From Micromonospora alfalfae (lineage in GTDB: Bacteria > Actinomycetota > Actinomycetes > Mycobacteriales > Micromonosporaceae), in assembly GCF_022230925.1 (NCBI RefSeq), contig NZ_JAKKFH010000008.1, forward strand, positions 124,001 to 188,000: a stretch of 64,000 nucleotides of DNA, read 5' to 3'. Below are positions 25,564 through 34,209 of the stretch, piece after piece (the stretch's first letter is position 1; each line of letters begins with the position of its first letter). The notes beneath the pieces were generated by a model. The model saw only the letters and a program-made list of their open reading frames with translations. It searched no databases and was not told where the DNA came from. A program made the position numbers and the translations under genes.

Positions 25564-26073
25564 GTGCTGGTGAACGTCCGGCAGCGCAAGAAGCTCACCG
25601 CCCGTCTGATGGCGTCGCTGCTGCGTGACGATCTTCCGGCGGTGCGTGCGCTGTTGCGCGCGGGGGCAGACCCGAACGCGGCGGATCGTGACGGCACCAC
25701 GCCTCTCTACCTGGCCGCGCTGCAGAACAAGCGCGCGGCGGTGCGGATCCTCCTCGACGCCGGTGCGGACCCGAATATCGAGAGCGGGCGCGGCGAGGAG
25801 GGCACACCCTTGACGGGAGCCGCAGCGTGGGGGCATGCCGAGGTCGTCGGCGAACTCCTTGCCCGGGGCGGAGATCCGAACCTCCGCGAAGACCACGGCA
25901 ACGGGCTGTCGCCCTTCGAATGGGCCGTCCGAAACAACCACGCCGCGACGCAAGCACTACTCACTGTGGCAGACGCGGCGAGCAGTATTCAGCGTGATCG
26001 GCGCGCTGAGACAGCGCGCGCCCGCTTGGCGGCAGATCCGGATGCTGGGGTCGTGCCCATACTTGCCCTGTGA
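25564..26073 (+). CDS. Ankyrin repeat protein
   Basis: The product has 169 residues with about four ankyrin units, for example AVRALLRAGADPNAADRDGTTPLYLAALQ and EVVGELLARGGDPNLREDHG. No signal peptide is present. The GTG at 25564 (or 25570) gives the expected N terminus. The stop overlaps the start of the barstar-like gene as GTGA, so the two proteins are made together, as in paired immunity genes. Confidence 0.85.
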   Translation: MLVNVRQRKKLTARLMASLLRDDLPAVRALLRAGADPNAADRDGTTPLYLAALQNKRAAVRILLDAGADPNIESGRGEEGTPLTGAAAWGHAEVVGELLARGGDPNLREDHGNGLSPFEWAVRNNHAATQALLTVADAASSIQRDRRAETARARLAADPDAGVVPILAL

Positions 26074-26489
26074 CCAAGCAGAGCGATGCCCTCCCCGTGC
26101 TCGTCATCGACGGAGTCACATTCGCCGACTTCGCCGGCTTCATACGCGAGTTCTCGCAGCTACTTTGTCACGGAACCTGGAACGGAAATCTCGATGCCTT
26201 CAACGACATCCTGCGCGAGGGCTTCGGCACCCCCGAGACTGGCTGGGTACTCAAGTGGGTCAACTCTGACTCCTCCCGCATCGCGCTCGGTCATGACGCG
26301 ACGGTCAGATGGCTGGAGCAGACCCTCCTCACCTGCCACCCATCGCACCGCGCGGGCATCAAGGCCAGGCTCAACGACGCACAGCGTCGCCAAGGTCAGA
26401 CGTTGTTCGACATTCTCGTAGAGATCATCCACGAACACGGCCCAGGCGGCAGTGAATCCGAGGACGGCATCATCCTCGAGTTGCTCTAA
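26070..26489 (+). CDS. Barstar-like ribonuclease inhibitor
   Basis: The product has 139 residues. LVIDGVTFADFAGFIREFSQLL and WNGNLDAFNDILREGFGTP form the barstar core, and FDILVEIIHEHG with the acidic EDGIILELL tail complete it. Barstar proteins block barnase-type RNases through acidic residues. No barnase or other toxin gene is nearby, so this is an orphan immunity gene or protects against kin toxins (inference). Confidence 0.82.
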   Translation: MTKQSDALPVLVIDGVTFADFAGFIREFSQLLCHGTWNGNLDAFNDILREGFGTPETGWVLKWVNSDSSRIALGHDATVRWLEQTLLTCHPSHRAGIKARLNDAQRRQGQTLFDILVEIIHEHGPGGSESEDGIILELL

Positions 26490-26651
26490 CCGTTCGGGTC
26501 CCTCCTGACCGTCGCTGCCCGACCCCAGCGGCATCCGCCGACCCGGACCGCGCCTCCGCTGGCCACGACTCCCAGCAACGCGCGAGCCGCGGCAAATGAG
26601 GACGAGGCCGGGCGCGGGCGAATGTCAGCAAGCGTCATGCAGACTGGAGCG

Positions 26652-26981
26652 ATGACGAGCGTCGGTTCAGTGCGCACATTTGATCCGGACGAAGGTTGGG
26701 GTGTCATCGACGCTCCGGACGTGCCTGGCGGATGCTGGGTGCACTTCTCCGCCATTGCCACGGATGGATACCGGCAGTTGGTGCAAGGACAGCTCGTCTC
26801 GTTCCGTGCCGAGGCAGCGAACCAGGAGGGGTTCGGCTTCCGAGCAGTGAAGGTCTGGACAGAGGACATCGAGCCGCCCGGCCACCCCCGCGTTCAGGGC
26901 AGTTCCAACGCTTACAGCAGCTCGCTGACCCTGACATTCGATGATCCGACCCGAACCGACATGACCTGGCCGCAGGAGTAG
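26652..26981 (+). CDS. Cold-shock-domain-like protein
   Basis: The product has 109 residues. SVRTFDPDEGWGVIDAPDVP followed by CWVHFSAIATDGYRQLVQGQLVSF matches the beta-barrel of cold shock proteins, although the aromatic RNP motifs are weaker than in CspA. The C-terminal 45 residues are an unrelated tail. It probably binds nucleic acid. The ATG at 26652 is preferred over 26622, which would add a non-conserved leader. Confidence 0.72.
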   Translation: MTSVGSVRTFDPDEGWGVIDAPDVPGGCWVHFSAIATDGYRQLVQGQLVSFRAEAANQEGFGFRAVKVWTEDIEPPGHPRVQGSSNAYSSSLTLTFDDPTRTDMTWPQE

Positions 26982-27011
26982 CCGTGGCCGGTCGTTCCGG
27001 TAGACATCCGC

Positions 27012-27120
27012 ATCTCGACATGTGCGGACGTCGGCCGTACCGCCTTTGCGGGGCGCCGACGCTGACGCCTTCAGTGCCGCCGACGAGATCACCGTTCAAG
27101 AAGCCCTGCTCAAGCTGTTT
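27012..27120. repeat. Interspersed repeat, alpha module, copy 2
   Basis: CATCTCGACATGTGCGGACG, TACCGCCTTTGCGGGG and GACGCTGACGCCTTCAG, with GCCCTGCTCAAG, follow the order of the alpha module at 19759, 29258, 31558 and 35281. The right edge runs into the 3' end of the SnoaL-like gene. Confidence 0.65.
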
Positions 27121-27454
27121 TGATGTCCATTCGGGCGGTCAGTCCATCGCGGATCTGGAACAGGTGGACGAAGCGCGCCGTCGACAACGGCGACCCGTCC
27201 GGCGTGCGGACCGTCTGGTCGACACGGACCGCGATGCGCCTATCACCCAGCTCGACCGGCTCGATGGGCTCGTCGTGGGTGTGGACCCGGGTCCACTGCT
27301 CAAGCCAGTAGCGGCGGAGCGCATCCTTGCCGTGCAGCCTGGCATCGCCGTCCGGCCAGTCGACGTCGTTGGCCAGCAGGGCGAGCAGGCCGTCGGCGTC
27401 CCGCCGGTTGTAGGCGGCGTACATGCGGCGCACCAACTCCGGCGGCGTGGTCAT
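27110..27454 (-). CDS. SnoaL/NTF2-like protein
   Basis: The product has 114 residues. ELVRRMYAAYNRRDADGLLALLANDVDWPDG opens the cone-shaped alpha+beta barrel, and FVHLFQIRDGLTARMDIKTA closes it. Such proteins act as isomerases, hydrolases or ligand carriers. It is coupled to the hydrolase gene through a 4-nt overlap and probably belongs to the TetR-controlled unit. Its last bases touch repeat copy alpha-2. Confidence 0.82.
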   Translation of the reverse strand: MTTPPELVRRMYAAYNRRDADGLLALLANDVDWPDGDARLHGKDALRRYWLEQWTRVHTHDEPIEPVELGDRRIAVRVDQTVRTPDGSPLSTARFVHLFQIRDGLTARMDIKTA

Positions 27455-28149
27455 GAGAGCCCGGTCAGGATGTCGGCGACGGCCTGCGGGTCGGACAGGA
27501 ACGGATGGTGGCCCGTCGGCAGTTCGACGACCTTGCCGGCGCGGCGGGAGAACTCGCGCTGCGCCGATACTGGAGTGCCGCGATCGTCGGCGCACACCAC
27601 ATACGTCGTCGGCAGGCCGTGCCACGCCACCTGCCGCACCGGCTGCTGGGTGACGGCAATCGTCTGCCGGATCAGGCGAGCCGCACCCTCGCGGACAATG
27701 TCCGGCGGGCAGTCCTGCATGAAGGTCTCGGCGAACAACTGCGGTACCGCGCCGAACGTGCCGCCCTCAGGGTCGAAGTCGAGAAACGGCGGCGGTTCCG
27801 GAGCGCCGAAGGTCGACAGCGACTCGCCCGGCTCGGGCAGATAGCTCGACACAAAGACCATGTGCCGCACCGACGCGACGCCCACTGCGGCCTCGGCCGC
27901 GACGATCCCGCCATAGCTGTGTCCCACGACCACCGTCGGCTCATCGCCAGCGGCCAGCACCGCCCGCACCGCCGCGACGTCCTCCGGCAGGCCGGGACCG
28001 TTCGAACCGGCGGGCCGGTCGCCCTCACCGCAGCTCGGCAACGCCGGCGCGACGCTGCTGATTCCCCGCTCGCGCAGTGCTTCGGCGGTCGGGTGCCACC
28101 ACCAGGCGCCGTCCCGGACACACGCACCGTGCACAAATACCACTCGCAT
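27451..28149 (-). CDS. Alpha/beta hydrolase
   Basis: The product has 232 residues. VFVHGACVRDGAWWW carries the oxyanion-hole region, GHSYGGIVA the nucleophile elbow with catalytic Ser, and GHHPFLSDP the catalytic His near the C terminus. It resembles small salicylate-esterase or haloperoxidase-like hydrolases of actinobacteria. GAAGGAGG precedes the ATG by about 7 nt. Divergent from the TetR gene, which very probably represses it. Confidence 0.88.
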   Translation of the reverse strand: MRVVFVHGACVRDGAWWWHPTAEALRERGISSVAPALPSCGEGDRPAGSNGPGLPEDVAAVRAVLAAGDEPTVVVGHSYGGIVAAEAAVGVASVRHMVFVSSYLPEPGESLSTFGAPEPPPFLDFDPEGGTFGAVPQLFAETFMQDCPPDIVREGAARLIRQTIAVTQQPVRQVAWHGLPTTYVVCADDRGTPVSAQREFSRRAGKVVELPTGHHPFLSDPQAVADILTGLS

Positions 28150-28183
28150 CTCTGCCTCCTTCTTCGGCTGGGATCAACGATAG

Positions 28184-28201
28184 ACGTACCGCCAGTTACG
28201 T
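28184..28201. promoter_or_regulatory. Inverted repeat ACGTA-N8-TACGT between hydrolase and TetR genes
   Basis: ACGTA at 28184-28188 and TACGT at 28197-28201 form a dyad of TetR-operator size within the 60-bp divergent intergenic region. It lies just before the TetR start codon. It is the natural candidate for autoregulation and for control of the hydrolase-SnoaL unit. Confidence 0.55.
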
Positions 28202-28209
28202 GAAAAAAT

Positions 28210-28818
28210 GTGGTGGTGGGACGTCACAAACAACCCGAGATCCGCGACCGCATCCTCGACGCCTGCGTCGATCACGCGCTCGCCCACGGCCTGCCCGACC
28301 GTCTCGAACCGTTGGTGAGGGCGTCGGGCTGCTCGACCCGCATGCTGATCTACCACTTCGGGACGCGCGACGCGCTGCTGCGCGAGACCCTGCGCCGGGC
28401 GCGGCAGCTTCAACGCGAGTTCTACTGCGACCTGTTGTCCCCCAAGCCGGGCGAGCCTTACCTGAGCACGCTGCGGCGCACGTGGCAGGCCATGACCGGC
28501 CCCGAGGGCCGCCCCTACCTCACCATGTTCGGTCAGCTCCGCCAGGACGCTGAACAGCAGTTGTGGCCGAATTTCCGGCGCGAGGCCACCACCGACTGGC
28601 TGCAGCCCCTTGAGGACGGCATGCGTACCGTCGGCCGCCCCGAACTCGCCACCCTAGTGCTGGCCGTCATCCGCGGCCTCATCATGGACGTCGAGGCCAC
28701 CGGCGACACGCCACGAGCCGATCGCGCCTTCGACGATTTCCTGGACGCTCTCGTCCTCCTGACGACCGCCGGCAAGGGCGACATACGTGAACGACTGAGT
28801 CGCTCACACTCGGCCTAA
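28210..28818 (+). CDS. TetR-family transcriptional regulator
   Basis: The product has 202 residues. An N-terminal helix-turn-helix spans RDRILDACVDHALAHGLPDRLEPLVRASGCSTRMLIYHFGTRDALLRETL. The remaining helices form the ligand-binding dimer domain. Start is one of two consecutive GTG codons (28210 or 28213). It is divergent from the hydrolase-SnoaL unit with a dyad operator between them. Confidence 0.88.
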   Translation: MVVGRHKQPEIRDRILDACVDHALAHGLPDRLEPLVRASGCSTRMLIYHFGTRDALLRETLRRARQLQREFYCDLLSPKPGEPYLSTLRRTWQAMTGPEGRPYLTMFGQLRQDAEQQLWPNFRREATTDWLQPLEDGMRTVGRPELATLVLAVIRGLIMDVEATGDTPRADRAFDDFLDALVLLTTAGKGDIRERLSRSHSA

Positions 28819-28824
28819 CTGCTC

Positions 28825-29225
28825 CTAACACGATCTCGGTTTGGTCCAGTTGATCAATCTGCGCCAGCAGATCAGAACGCAGGCGAGGCTGACGAAGCTG
28901 TCGTGGATGTCAAGACGGCCTTCCCAGCGCACGGCGAGGCGGCGGAACTGGTGTAGCAGGGCGAAGGTCTGTTCGACGACGTAGCGCAGCTTGCCCAGGC
29001 CCTTGATCCCCGGCGTCTTGGACTTGGGGATGATCGGTTCGGTGCCGCGTTCGCGGCAGGCCTGACGGAAGGCTTGGCTGCTGTAACCCTTGTCGGCCAG
29101 CAGGACGTCGAAGCGGCGCCGTGGCCGGCCCCGGGCGGCCGGCGATGGGCGGGTAGCAGTCGAGCAGGTCGATGACAGCACCTACGAAACCGGCGAGCTG
29201 GACGGCCCTCGGATTCGACGGCTTC
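28825..29225 (-). pseudogene. IS5-type transposase remnant, 5'-truncated and frameshifted
   Basis: The 3' part reads FDVLLADKGYSSQAFRQACRERG, then KGLGKLRYVVEQTFALLHQFRRLAVRWE, the C-terminal D and E regions of IS5-group DDE transposases. The upstream part (QLAGFVGAVIDLLDCYPPIAGRPG) is in another frame, so a frameshift lies near 29120. The N-terminal half is missing, and the break is next to an interspersed repeat at 29258. The element is dead. Confidence 0.8.
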
Positions 29226-29257
29226 GCGCACCGGCTCAAAGCGCGTCGGTACATCCG

Positions 29258-29395
29258 CTCATCGACTATGTGCGGACGTCGCCCTACTGCCTCCACGGGA
29301 GTGCCAACGCTGACGGCTTCGGGCGCGGATACCACTTCGCCAAACTGCACCCAACCTGCTCCCAGCTGCAAGGCCAGGCCAATCAACGACTCCTT
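29258..29395. repeat. Interspersed repeat, alpha plus beta-end, copy 3
   Basis: CTCATCGACTATGTGCGGAC, GCCCTACTGCCTCCACGGG and GACGGCTTCGGG (alpha) run directly into ACCACTTCGCCAAACTGCAC and CCAACCTGCTCCCAGCTGC (end of beta). The middle present in the 19.8 and 35.3 kb copies is deleted. It sits next to the broken IS5-type transposase. Confidence 0.7.
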
Positions 29396-29485
29396 ACCGC
29401 GCCCGTACGACCACAACGACGTGGCGAGGTCGGGTAGACGGCCAGTGGAAGGAACTTGGTCAGCCCTTAACGGAGGGCCGAGGCG

Positions 29486-30562
29486 CTAACGGATGGTGAA
29501 GGTCAGCGGGTTCGAGATGCCGAGGCCGCCGTGGGAATCGTGGACCCGCACGGTGAAGGTGGACGACGTGCCGGCCGACAGGGCCGTCTGGAACTGGTAG
29601 CGCTGTCCGCTGTTGGTCGGCGTCACGGCCAGCCGGGTTGCGCCGAGGTAAAGCTCCACCCGGGTGACGAGGTCCCCAGGATCGGTGTCGGCGACGTCGG
29701 CGACCAGCGTGACGGTCGTCGGCTCGAGGAAGTAGGTCTGCCCGCCGGGGGTGCTCAACGCCACCGCCGGCGGGTGGTTGGTGCCGGTGGACGCCGGCGT
29801 CACCACCGTGACCAGCAGCGGCGGCGCAGCGCCAGGCAGCGACTGGTCGGTGCCGGCCGAGACGTACAGCACGAAGGTGGTGCTGGTGCCGGGCTCCCCG
29901 ATCGGTGGTGTCCACAGCGCCTCGTACCGGTCACCGGTCGTCCTCACCCCCCGGGCCACCGTGACGCCGTCCACCCGGAACGACACCGAGGTGATGCTGT
30001 GTCCGCCTCCCACGGTCGCGGTCGCCGCCAGCGGGACGGTTCCCGGCGTGGTGTACACCGCGCCGGCGGTCGGGCTGAGCCAGGTGACGATCGCTGGGTA
30101 GTCAGCGACCGGCGGTGTGGTCGTCCGGGTCGGCGTCACGCTGGGCAGGACGCCGCCGGTGCACGTTACGCCGTTAAGCGTGAACGACGCCGGTATGGGG
30201 TTGCTGCCCGACCAGGCGCCAACGAAACCGATGTTCGCGGAGCCATTGGTGCCCAGGGTCGCGTTCCAGCCCAGATTGGTCGCGCTGACCTGCTGGCCCG
30301 CCTGGGCCCAGGTGGCGCTCCAGGTTTGCGTGAGCCGCTGGTCGACTGCAGGGAACGCGAACCGCAGCGTCCACCCGTTGACTAGGTCACCCAAGTTGGT
30401 GACCGCGATGTCGGCGTGGAAGCCACCGGTCCACTGGCTGGTGACGACGTAGTTCACCCGACACCCGGCCGCCGCGTTCGCCGCACTGGCGTGTGAGATC
30501 GCGGCCATCATCGCGACCATGGCAGCAGCGATGGCGGCCACAGCAGTCAGCGACTTCCGCAT
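29486..30562 (-). CDS. Secreted CBM2 (cellulose/chitin-binding) protein with Ig-like domains, no catalytic domain
   Basis: The product has 358 residues. A signal peptide of about 33 residues ends in ASA. Residues 34-135 form a family 2 carbohydrate-binding module: CRVNYVVTSQWTGGFHADIAV, then NLGDLVNGWTLRFAF and SATLGW-like aromatic strands, closed by a second Cys. A short Thr/Pro linker (PTRTTTPPV) leads to two Ig-like beta domains with LSPTAGAVYTTPGTVPLAATA and LSTPGGQTYFLEPTTVTLVA. No glycoside hydrolase, PL or LPMO domain is present. It probably binds insoluble polysaccharide or anchors something to it. Confidence 0.85.
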   Translation of the reverse strand: MRKSLTAVAAIAAAMVAMMAAISHASAANAAAGCRVNYVVTSQWTGGFHADIAVTNLGDLVNGWTLRFAFPAVDQRLTQTWSATWAQAGQQVSATNLGWNATLGTNGSANIGFVGAWSGSNPIPASFTLNGVTCTGGVLPSVTPTRTTTPPVADYPAIVTWLSPTAGAVYTTPGTVPLAATATVGGGHSITSVSFRVDGVTVARGVRTTGDRYEALWTPPIGEPGTSTTFVLYVSAGTDQSLPGAAPPLLVTVVTPASTGTNHPPAVALSTPGGQTYFLEPTTVTLVADVADTDPGDLVTRVELYLGATRLAVTPTNSGQRYQFQTALSAGTSSTFTVRVHDSHGGLGISNPLTFTIR

Positions 30563-30782
30563 GGCACACCTCGTCGTAGATAGTTGAACGTCTATGACTG
30601 TGTCGACTGTCCTGCTGCTCCGCCTTCCTGTCAAGGCACGCACGGCAGTCCTGCCGCCGGCAGGACAACGGACAGCCCGCCAGGGCTGATCGGTAGCGGC
30701 CCGGTGGGGAGTACGTGTACTTAGGGAAAGCTAGGTAGGCCTGCCCATCCATCGGTTACCAGCGATGTAGAGGATGGTTCGC

Positions 30783-31355
30783 ATGCGAAGGACACTGATG
30801 GTGATGACGGCCGTGATCCTGGGGCTGGTGTCGGCGAGCGGGCCGGCGGCGGGGCAGCAGCGGCCACGGGGGATCCCCGACCGGGTCATGTTGCAGCCGG
30901 ACGATCTCGGCGGGGCCGCGCCGGGGCCGGCGGAGGACGGGCTGGTGTGGTCGCTGCTACCCCAGCCGTGCGCGGACACGCCGGTGCCGCAGCCGGTCGT
31001 GAGCCGCACTGAGGCGACCGATCTCGGTACCCGATTTCGGATCTACGAAAACGTCGCCTGGTACCGCGGCGATGGGGCACACGCATACATCACCGAACTG
31101 AAGGCGCAGTTCGCCCGGTGCGGGGTGGGCGGCGACGAGGAGGGCTTCGATCCGGTCGCCGAGGACCACCTCGGGCCGGACACGGTGCTGTTCCTCGGCA
31201 CCTACGACGAGGGCGACCGCTACGTCGGCTATGTCGCCGCCGCGGTCGGCCACTACGTGGTGGTGGTCATGATGTCGGACTCGTACCTGGGGGCGGCCGA
31301 CCTGACCACGTTGAACGGGCTAGCCAGCGCCGCGATGAGCCGGGCGGCAGCGTGA
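30783..31355 (+). CDS. Secreted hypothetical protein (sensor-domain-like)
   Basis: The product has 190 residues. A signal peptide runs over LMVMTAVILGLVSASGPAAG. The mature part has two cysteines (LPQPCADTPV and FARCGVGG) that may pair, and ends in a VGYVAAAVGHYVVVVMMSDS beta region. This resembles the extracellular PknH-like sensor domains of actinobacteria, but identity is weak. The ATG at 30783 has AGAGG 9 nt upstream. A hairpin terminator follows its stop. Confidence 0.6.
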   Translation: MRRTLMVMTAVILGLVSASGPAAGQQRPRGIPDRVMLQPDDLGGAAPGPAEDGLVWSLLPQPCADTPVPQPVVSRTEATDLGTRFRIYENVAWYRGDGAHAYITELKAQFARCGVGGDEEGFDPVAEDHLGPDTVLFLGTYDEGDRYVGYVAAAVGHYVVVVMMSDSYLGAADLTTLNGLASAAMSRAAA

Positions 31356-31360
31356 CGCGT

Positions 31361-31392
31361 AGAGGCCGGCCATCTTGAGAGGGCCGGCCTCT
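31361..31392 (+). terminator. Hairpin terminator
   Basis: AGAGGCCGGCC at 31361-31371 pairs perfectly with GGCCGGCCTCT at 31382-31392 across a 10-nt loop, 5 bp after the stop of the secreted-protein gene. Confidence 0.75.
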
Positions 31393-31557
31393 GGCCACGG
31401 GCAGCGCAATCGGGCAATAAGGGTGCCCGGGCTCTCGAAGCTGCTGTGTGGCATTGCGCCATAGGTCGGTGAGGCCAGTCGGTGGGTGAACGCAGGACTG
31501 AGTCGACGGTGTGGTTCAGTGCCACGCCGGCTCCGGCATCCTGTCATCGGCTGTGAA

Positions 31558-31690
31558 GGGAAGCCGCGATACCGCATCTGCGGGATGCCAACGCTAACGC
31601 CTTCAGATCCGCCGAAGAGGTCGTCACAGCGGATGCGCTGGTTAGGACACCATCCGGTGGAGTTGGTGTCTCAGCTGACTACACCAGTTA
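31558..31690. repeat. Interspersed repeat, alpha module, copy 4
   Basis: GCGATACCGCATCTGCGGGA, CCAACGCTAACGCCTTCAG, TCCGCCGAAGAGGTC and GGTGTCTCAGCTGAC match the alpha module and its continuation in the 19.8 kb copy, but with more substitutions than the other copies. It is an old, decayed copy. Confidence 0.6.
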
Positions 31691-32193
31691 CCGATCCGGT
31701 GGCACCGGAAGCCTTCTGATCGTCGCCACCAGTCCGGGCTTTGCTGGTCACTGCAGGAATTCCAGCGCCGCACCAGCGGGCAGATCACCGCCGCCACGTG
31801 CAGGGACCGGGGTTACAGGATGCGGGTCAGTTCGTGCATCGCGGCGAGCTGCGTGTCCGGGCGTGGTGGTGGCAACCGCAGAAGGTCATCGACGTCGCGA
31901 TCACGCGTTCGCGTATCGGGTGATCAACGAAGGGGACGACCGCGTCGACTGGCAGATGCGGCGCCGCAACCAGAAGTTCCCGCAACTGTGGTGCTGCGGC
32001 TGTCGCACGCAGTCGTCATCAACGATGATCGCGTGCAGGTGATCGCGGCATTGCGTCCCGAGTGGATCTATCTGTTCAAAGGGCTTCGGCGGCCCCCGCT
32101 GGCTGCCTCCCACTGGGCCCGGCGGCGGCAAAAGCGCGACTATACAGGCATATCAGGCTCGCTGATGGACGGCTCCTGCTGGATGATGTGCGG
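31691..32193. other. Intergenic stretch with gene debris
   Basis: A plus-strand frame around 31901-32020 reads DHAFAYRVINEGDDRV and WQMRRRNQKFPQLW with good codon use but has no start and stops soon after. I do not recognise it. No other gene or RNA is supported here. Confidence 0.35.
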
Positions 32194-32574
32194 ATGGACA
32201 GGCCGAGCGGTGAGGCGCAGTTGAGTGAGGTGGGTTGGTTCTCCGTGCGGTGTGTCTTCCGCGTCGGGTCCGATCCGAGGGGTCAGTCGTACGAGGAATG
32301 GCTGACGCTGTGGCGTGCGGAGAGTTTCGACCAGGCGATCGAGCTTGCAGAGGCCGAGGCGCTCGGGTACGCGGCTGACCGGACAGACACGATTTTCGCG
32401 GGACTCACTCAGGCGTACCGAATGTTCGACGCCCCGAGACATGGAGCGGAGATCTTCTCACTGATCAGGGATAGCGAGCTGAACCCGCAGGCATACCTGA
32501 CGGCGTACTTCGATACCGGCCAGGAGAGACAAGGAGACGTCTGGGCGGTATCCGACGAGGGATGCCGCCCCTGA
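32194..32574 (+). CDS. DUF4288-like protein
   Basis: The product has 126 residues. GWFSVRCVFRVG, EEWLTLWRAESFDQAIELAEAEALGY and IFSLIRDSELNPQAYLTAYFDTGQERQ follow the DUF4288 pattern found in small actinobacterial proteins. Function is unknown. The ATG at 32194 fits the domain start; an upstream ATG at 32062 would add an unrelated leader. A repeat copy lies just downstream. Confidence 0.65.
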   Translation: MDRPSGEAQLSEVGWFSVRCVFRVGSDPRGQSYEEWLTLWRAESFDQAIELAEAEALGYAADRTDTIFAGLTQAYRMFDAPRHGAEIFSLIRDSELNPQAYLTAYFDTGQERQGDVWAVSDEGCRP

Positions 32575-32654
32575 GCAGCCTTGCTGCTCATTCCGCTCCG
32601 CCCAGTCCTCCACGCTCAGCACCTCCCGATGCTTCAAAAGGTGGTCCCGATTCA

Positions 32655-32856
32655 GCCGGAACCACGTGGTCAGTCTTCAGGCGGAGCCGACACCCGCTGC
32701 TCCAACCTGCTTCCCCCAACCGGGCTGGCACCGGGCCGCCCACCGATCGTGACCTGCCAGCCCGGTGCCTTGATTGGCACCAGCGCTGACTCCCGTAGTC
32801 GCATCGGTCGACCGGGGAGCCACGCCCACGGTCACCGCGCCTTGTCAGCGGCATGA
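32655..32856. repeat. Interspersed repeat, beta-end plus gamma module, copy 3
   Basis: CAACCTGCTTCCCCCAACC, GGGCTGGCACCGGGCCGCC, CGATCGTGACCTGCCAGCCC and TTGATTGGCACCAGCGCTG lead into CGCATCGGTCGACCGGGGAG and CGCGCCTTGTCAGCGGCATG. This matches 35660-35833 in order, with the left end more decayed. Confidence 0.75.
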
Positions 32857-32867
32857 GCGGATGGTGT

Positions 32868-33671
32868 TCACCACGTAACGAGCTCGGTCAGTGCAGCGCT
32901 GGTCGCTTCGTCGGCAGGTAGGAATGCTTCCAGTCGCAGTTCGGCGATGGTGACGTCGGTGGCGGTACCAAAGTGGGTGAGAGTGGTGATGAGCCGCAGT
33001 TCCCGGCTGTCCGGGCTGCTCGTGCGCAGGTGCAGCGGCACCGCGAACCCGAGGTGGTGTGGCGAGAGTTGCCGTGGCCGCGGGGGTGCCAGGTCGACGA
33101 GTTCCTCGACGAGGTGCTGGAGCCGGTCGCTCGGGTTGCGGACGCTTTCGGCTTGGACGCTGTCGATGATGTGCCAGGCCCATTCCTCAAGGTTGACGAT
33201 GCGAGGTGCGAGACCGCGGGGGTGCAGCAGGGCTCGGGGGACGCTCACGGGTGGGGTGAGCAGGTGTGGGTCCACTCCGCGGGTGATCATGTGGAAGCCG
33301 GCGTTGGCGGAGATGAGGTCGCCGTGCCGGTCGACGATCACAGCCGGGTACGGCAGGTGGCCGTGCAGGACGCGATTAAGGGCGGTCCGGACCGGCGCCA
33401 ACTGGGGATGGTCCAGGTCGGTCTGTGGGTACGCGGGCGCGAATCCTGCGGCGAGGAGCAGTTCGTTGCGATCGCGGATCGGCACCTCCAGCGACTCGGC
33501 CAGCCGTATGATCATCGCCCGGCCGGGGGTCGAGCGTCCGCTCTCGATGAAGCTGACGTGCCGTTGCGTGGTGCCAGCGCGCACCGCCAGTTCGAGTTGG
33601 CTGACGCGTCGTCGGGTGCGCCATGTGCGCAACGCACCCGCGAGTCCGCCGCTCGCGGATTCGGTGATCAT
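32868..33671 (-). CDS. XRE-family regulator with MmyB-like ligand-binding domain
   Basis: The product has 267 residues. The N-terminal XRE helix-turn-helix spans RTWRTRRRVSQLELAVRAGTTQRHVSFIESGRSTPG. The C-terminal two thirds (PAVIVDRHGDLISANAGFHMITRG and the following helices) match the MmyB-type PAS-like domain that binds fatty-acid-like ligands. It is divergent from the SnoaL-MDR pair; such regulators usually control that neighbouring oxidoreductase. The ATG at 33671 sets the family-typical length. Confidence 0.9.
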   Translation of the reverse strand: MITESASGGLAGALRTWRTRRRVSQLELAVRAGTTQRHVSFIESGRSTPGRAMIIRLAESLEVPIRDRNELLLAAGFAPAYPQTDLDHPQLAPVRTALNRVLHGHLPYPAVIVDRHGDLISANAGFHMITRGVDPHLLTPPVSVPRALLHPRGLAPRIVNLEEWAWHIIDSVQAESVRNPSDRLQHLVEELVDLAPPRPRQLSPHHLGFAVPLHLRTSSPDSRELRLITTLTHFGTATDVTIAELRLEAFLPADEATSAALTELVTW

Positions 33672-33705
33672 TCTTCCTGTGTACCGGGTGCCGCGCCGGT
33701 TGGCG

Positions 33706-33743
33706 ATTCCCTCCGGGGAATTGTCGCTGCGCCTCCGGCGCAG
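33706..33743. promoter_or_regulatory. Two inverted repeats in the XRE/SnoaL divergent promoter
   Basis: ATTCCC at 33706-33711 pairs with GGGAAT at 33716-33721. CTGCGCC at 33727-33733 pairs with GGCGCAG at 33737-33743. Both are perfect, adjacent, and lie in the 115-bp divergent region, so they are good operator candidates for the XRE regulator. Confidence 0.5.
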
Positions 33744-33786
33744 AACAGTCGTGGTCGCAACGATCATCCACGACCGAAGGATCACT

Positions 33787-34209
33787 ATGGCTGACATTGA
33801 CCTGGAGAACCTCACCGGCCGCTACGTCGCGGTGTGGAGCGAACCCGACCCGGAACGTCGCCGCGCGGCCGTTCGCGAGCTCTGGTCCACCGACGGGGTC
33901 CATGTCCTGCAGCCGCCTCAGGAAATGCGACAGGCCGCCGAAGGCCTGGGGTTCGATCGTCTCGTCTTGGAGGCGCGCGGGCATGACGAACTGGAGGTGC
34001 GGGTGACGCGCTCGTACGAGGAGTTCATCGCCCCGGGCACCTTTGTGTTCCGCTCCCGCGGGGATGCCGAGCGGCTCCACGACGTGGTCAAGTTTCGCTG
34101 GGAGATGGTGCCTCGCGACGGTGGCGACGTGGCCGGTGTCGGGCTGGAGATCCTCGTGCTCGGCGCCGACGGACGGATCGTCCGCGACTACCAGTTCATC
34201 GAGGGATGA
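33787..34209 (+). CDS. SnoaL-like polyketide-cyclase-fold protein
   Basis: The product has 140 residues. DLENLTGRYVAVWSEPDPERRRAAVRELWSTDGVHV opens the NTF2-like cone and LEILVLGADGRIVRDYQFIEG closes it. It probably binds or isomerises a small molecule. The stop overlaps the MDR start (ATGA), so both are translated together under the XRE regulator. Confidence 0.85.
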   Translation: MADIDLENLTGRYVAVWSEPDPERRRAAVRELWSTDGVHVLQPPQEMRQAAEGLGFDRLVLEARGHDELEVRVTRSYEEFIAPGTFVFRSRGDAERLHDVVKFRWEMVPRDGGDVAGVGLEILVLGADGRIVRDYQFIEG

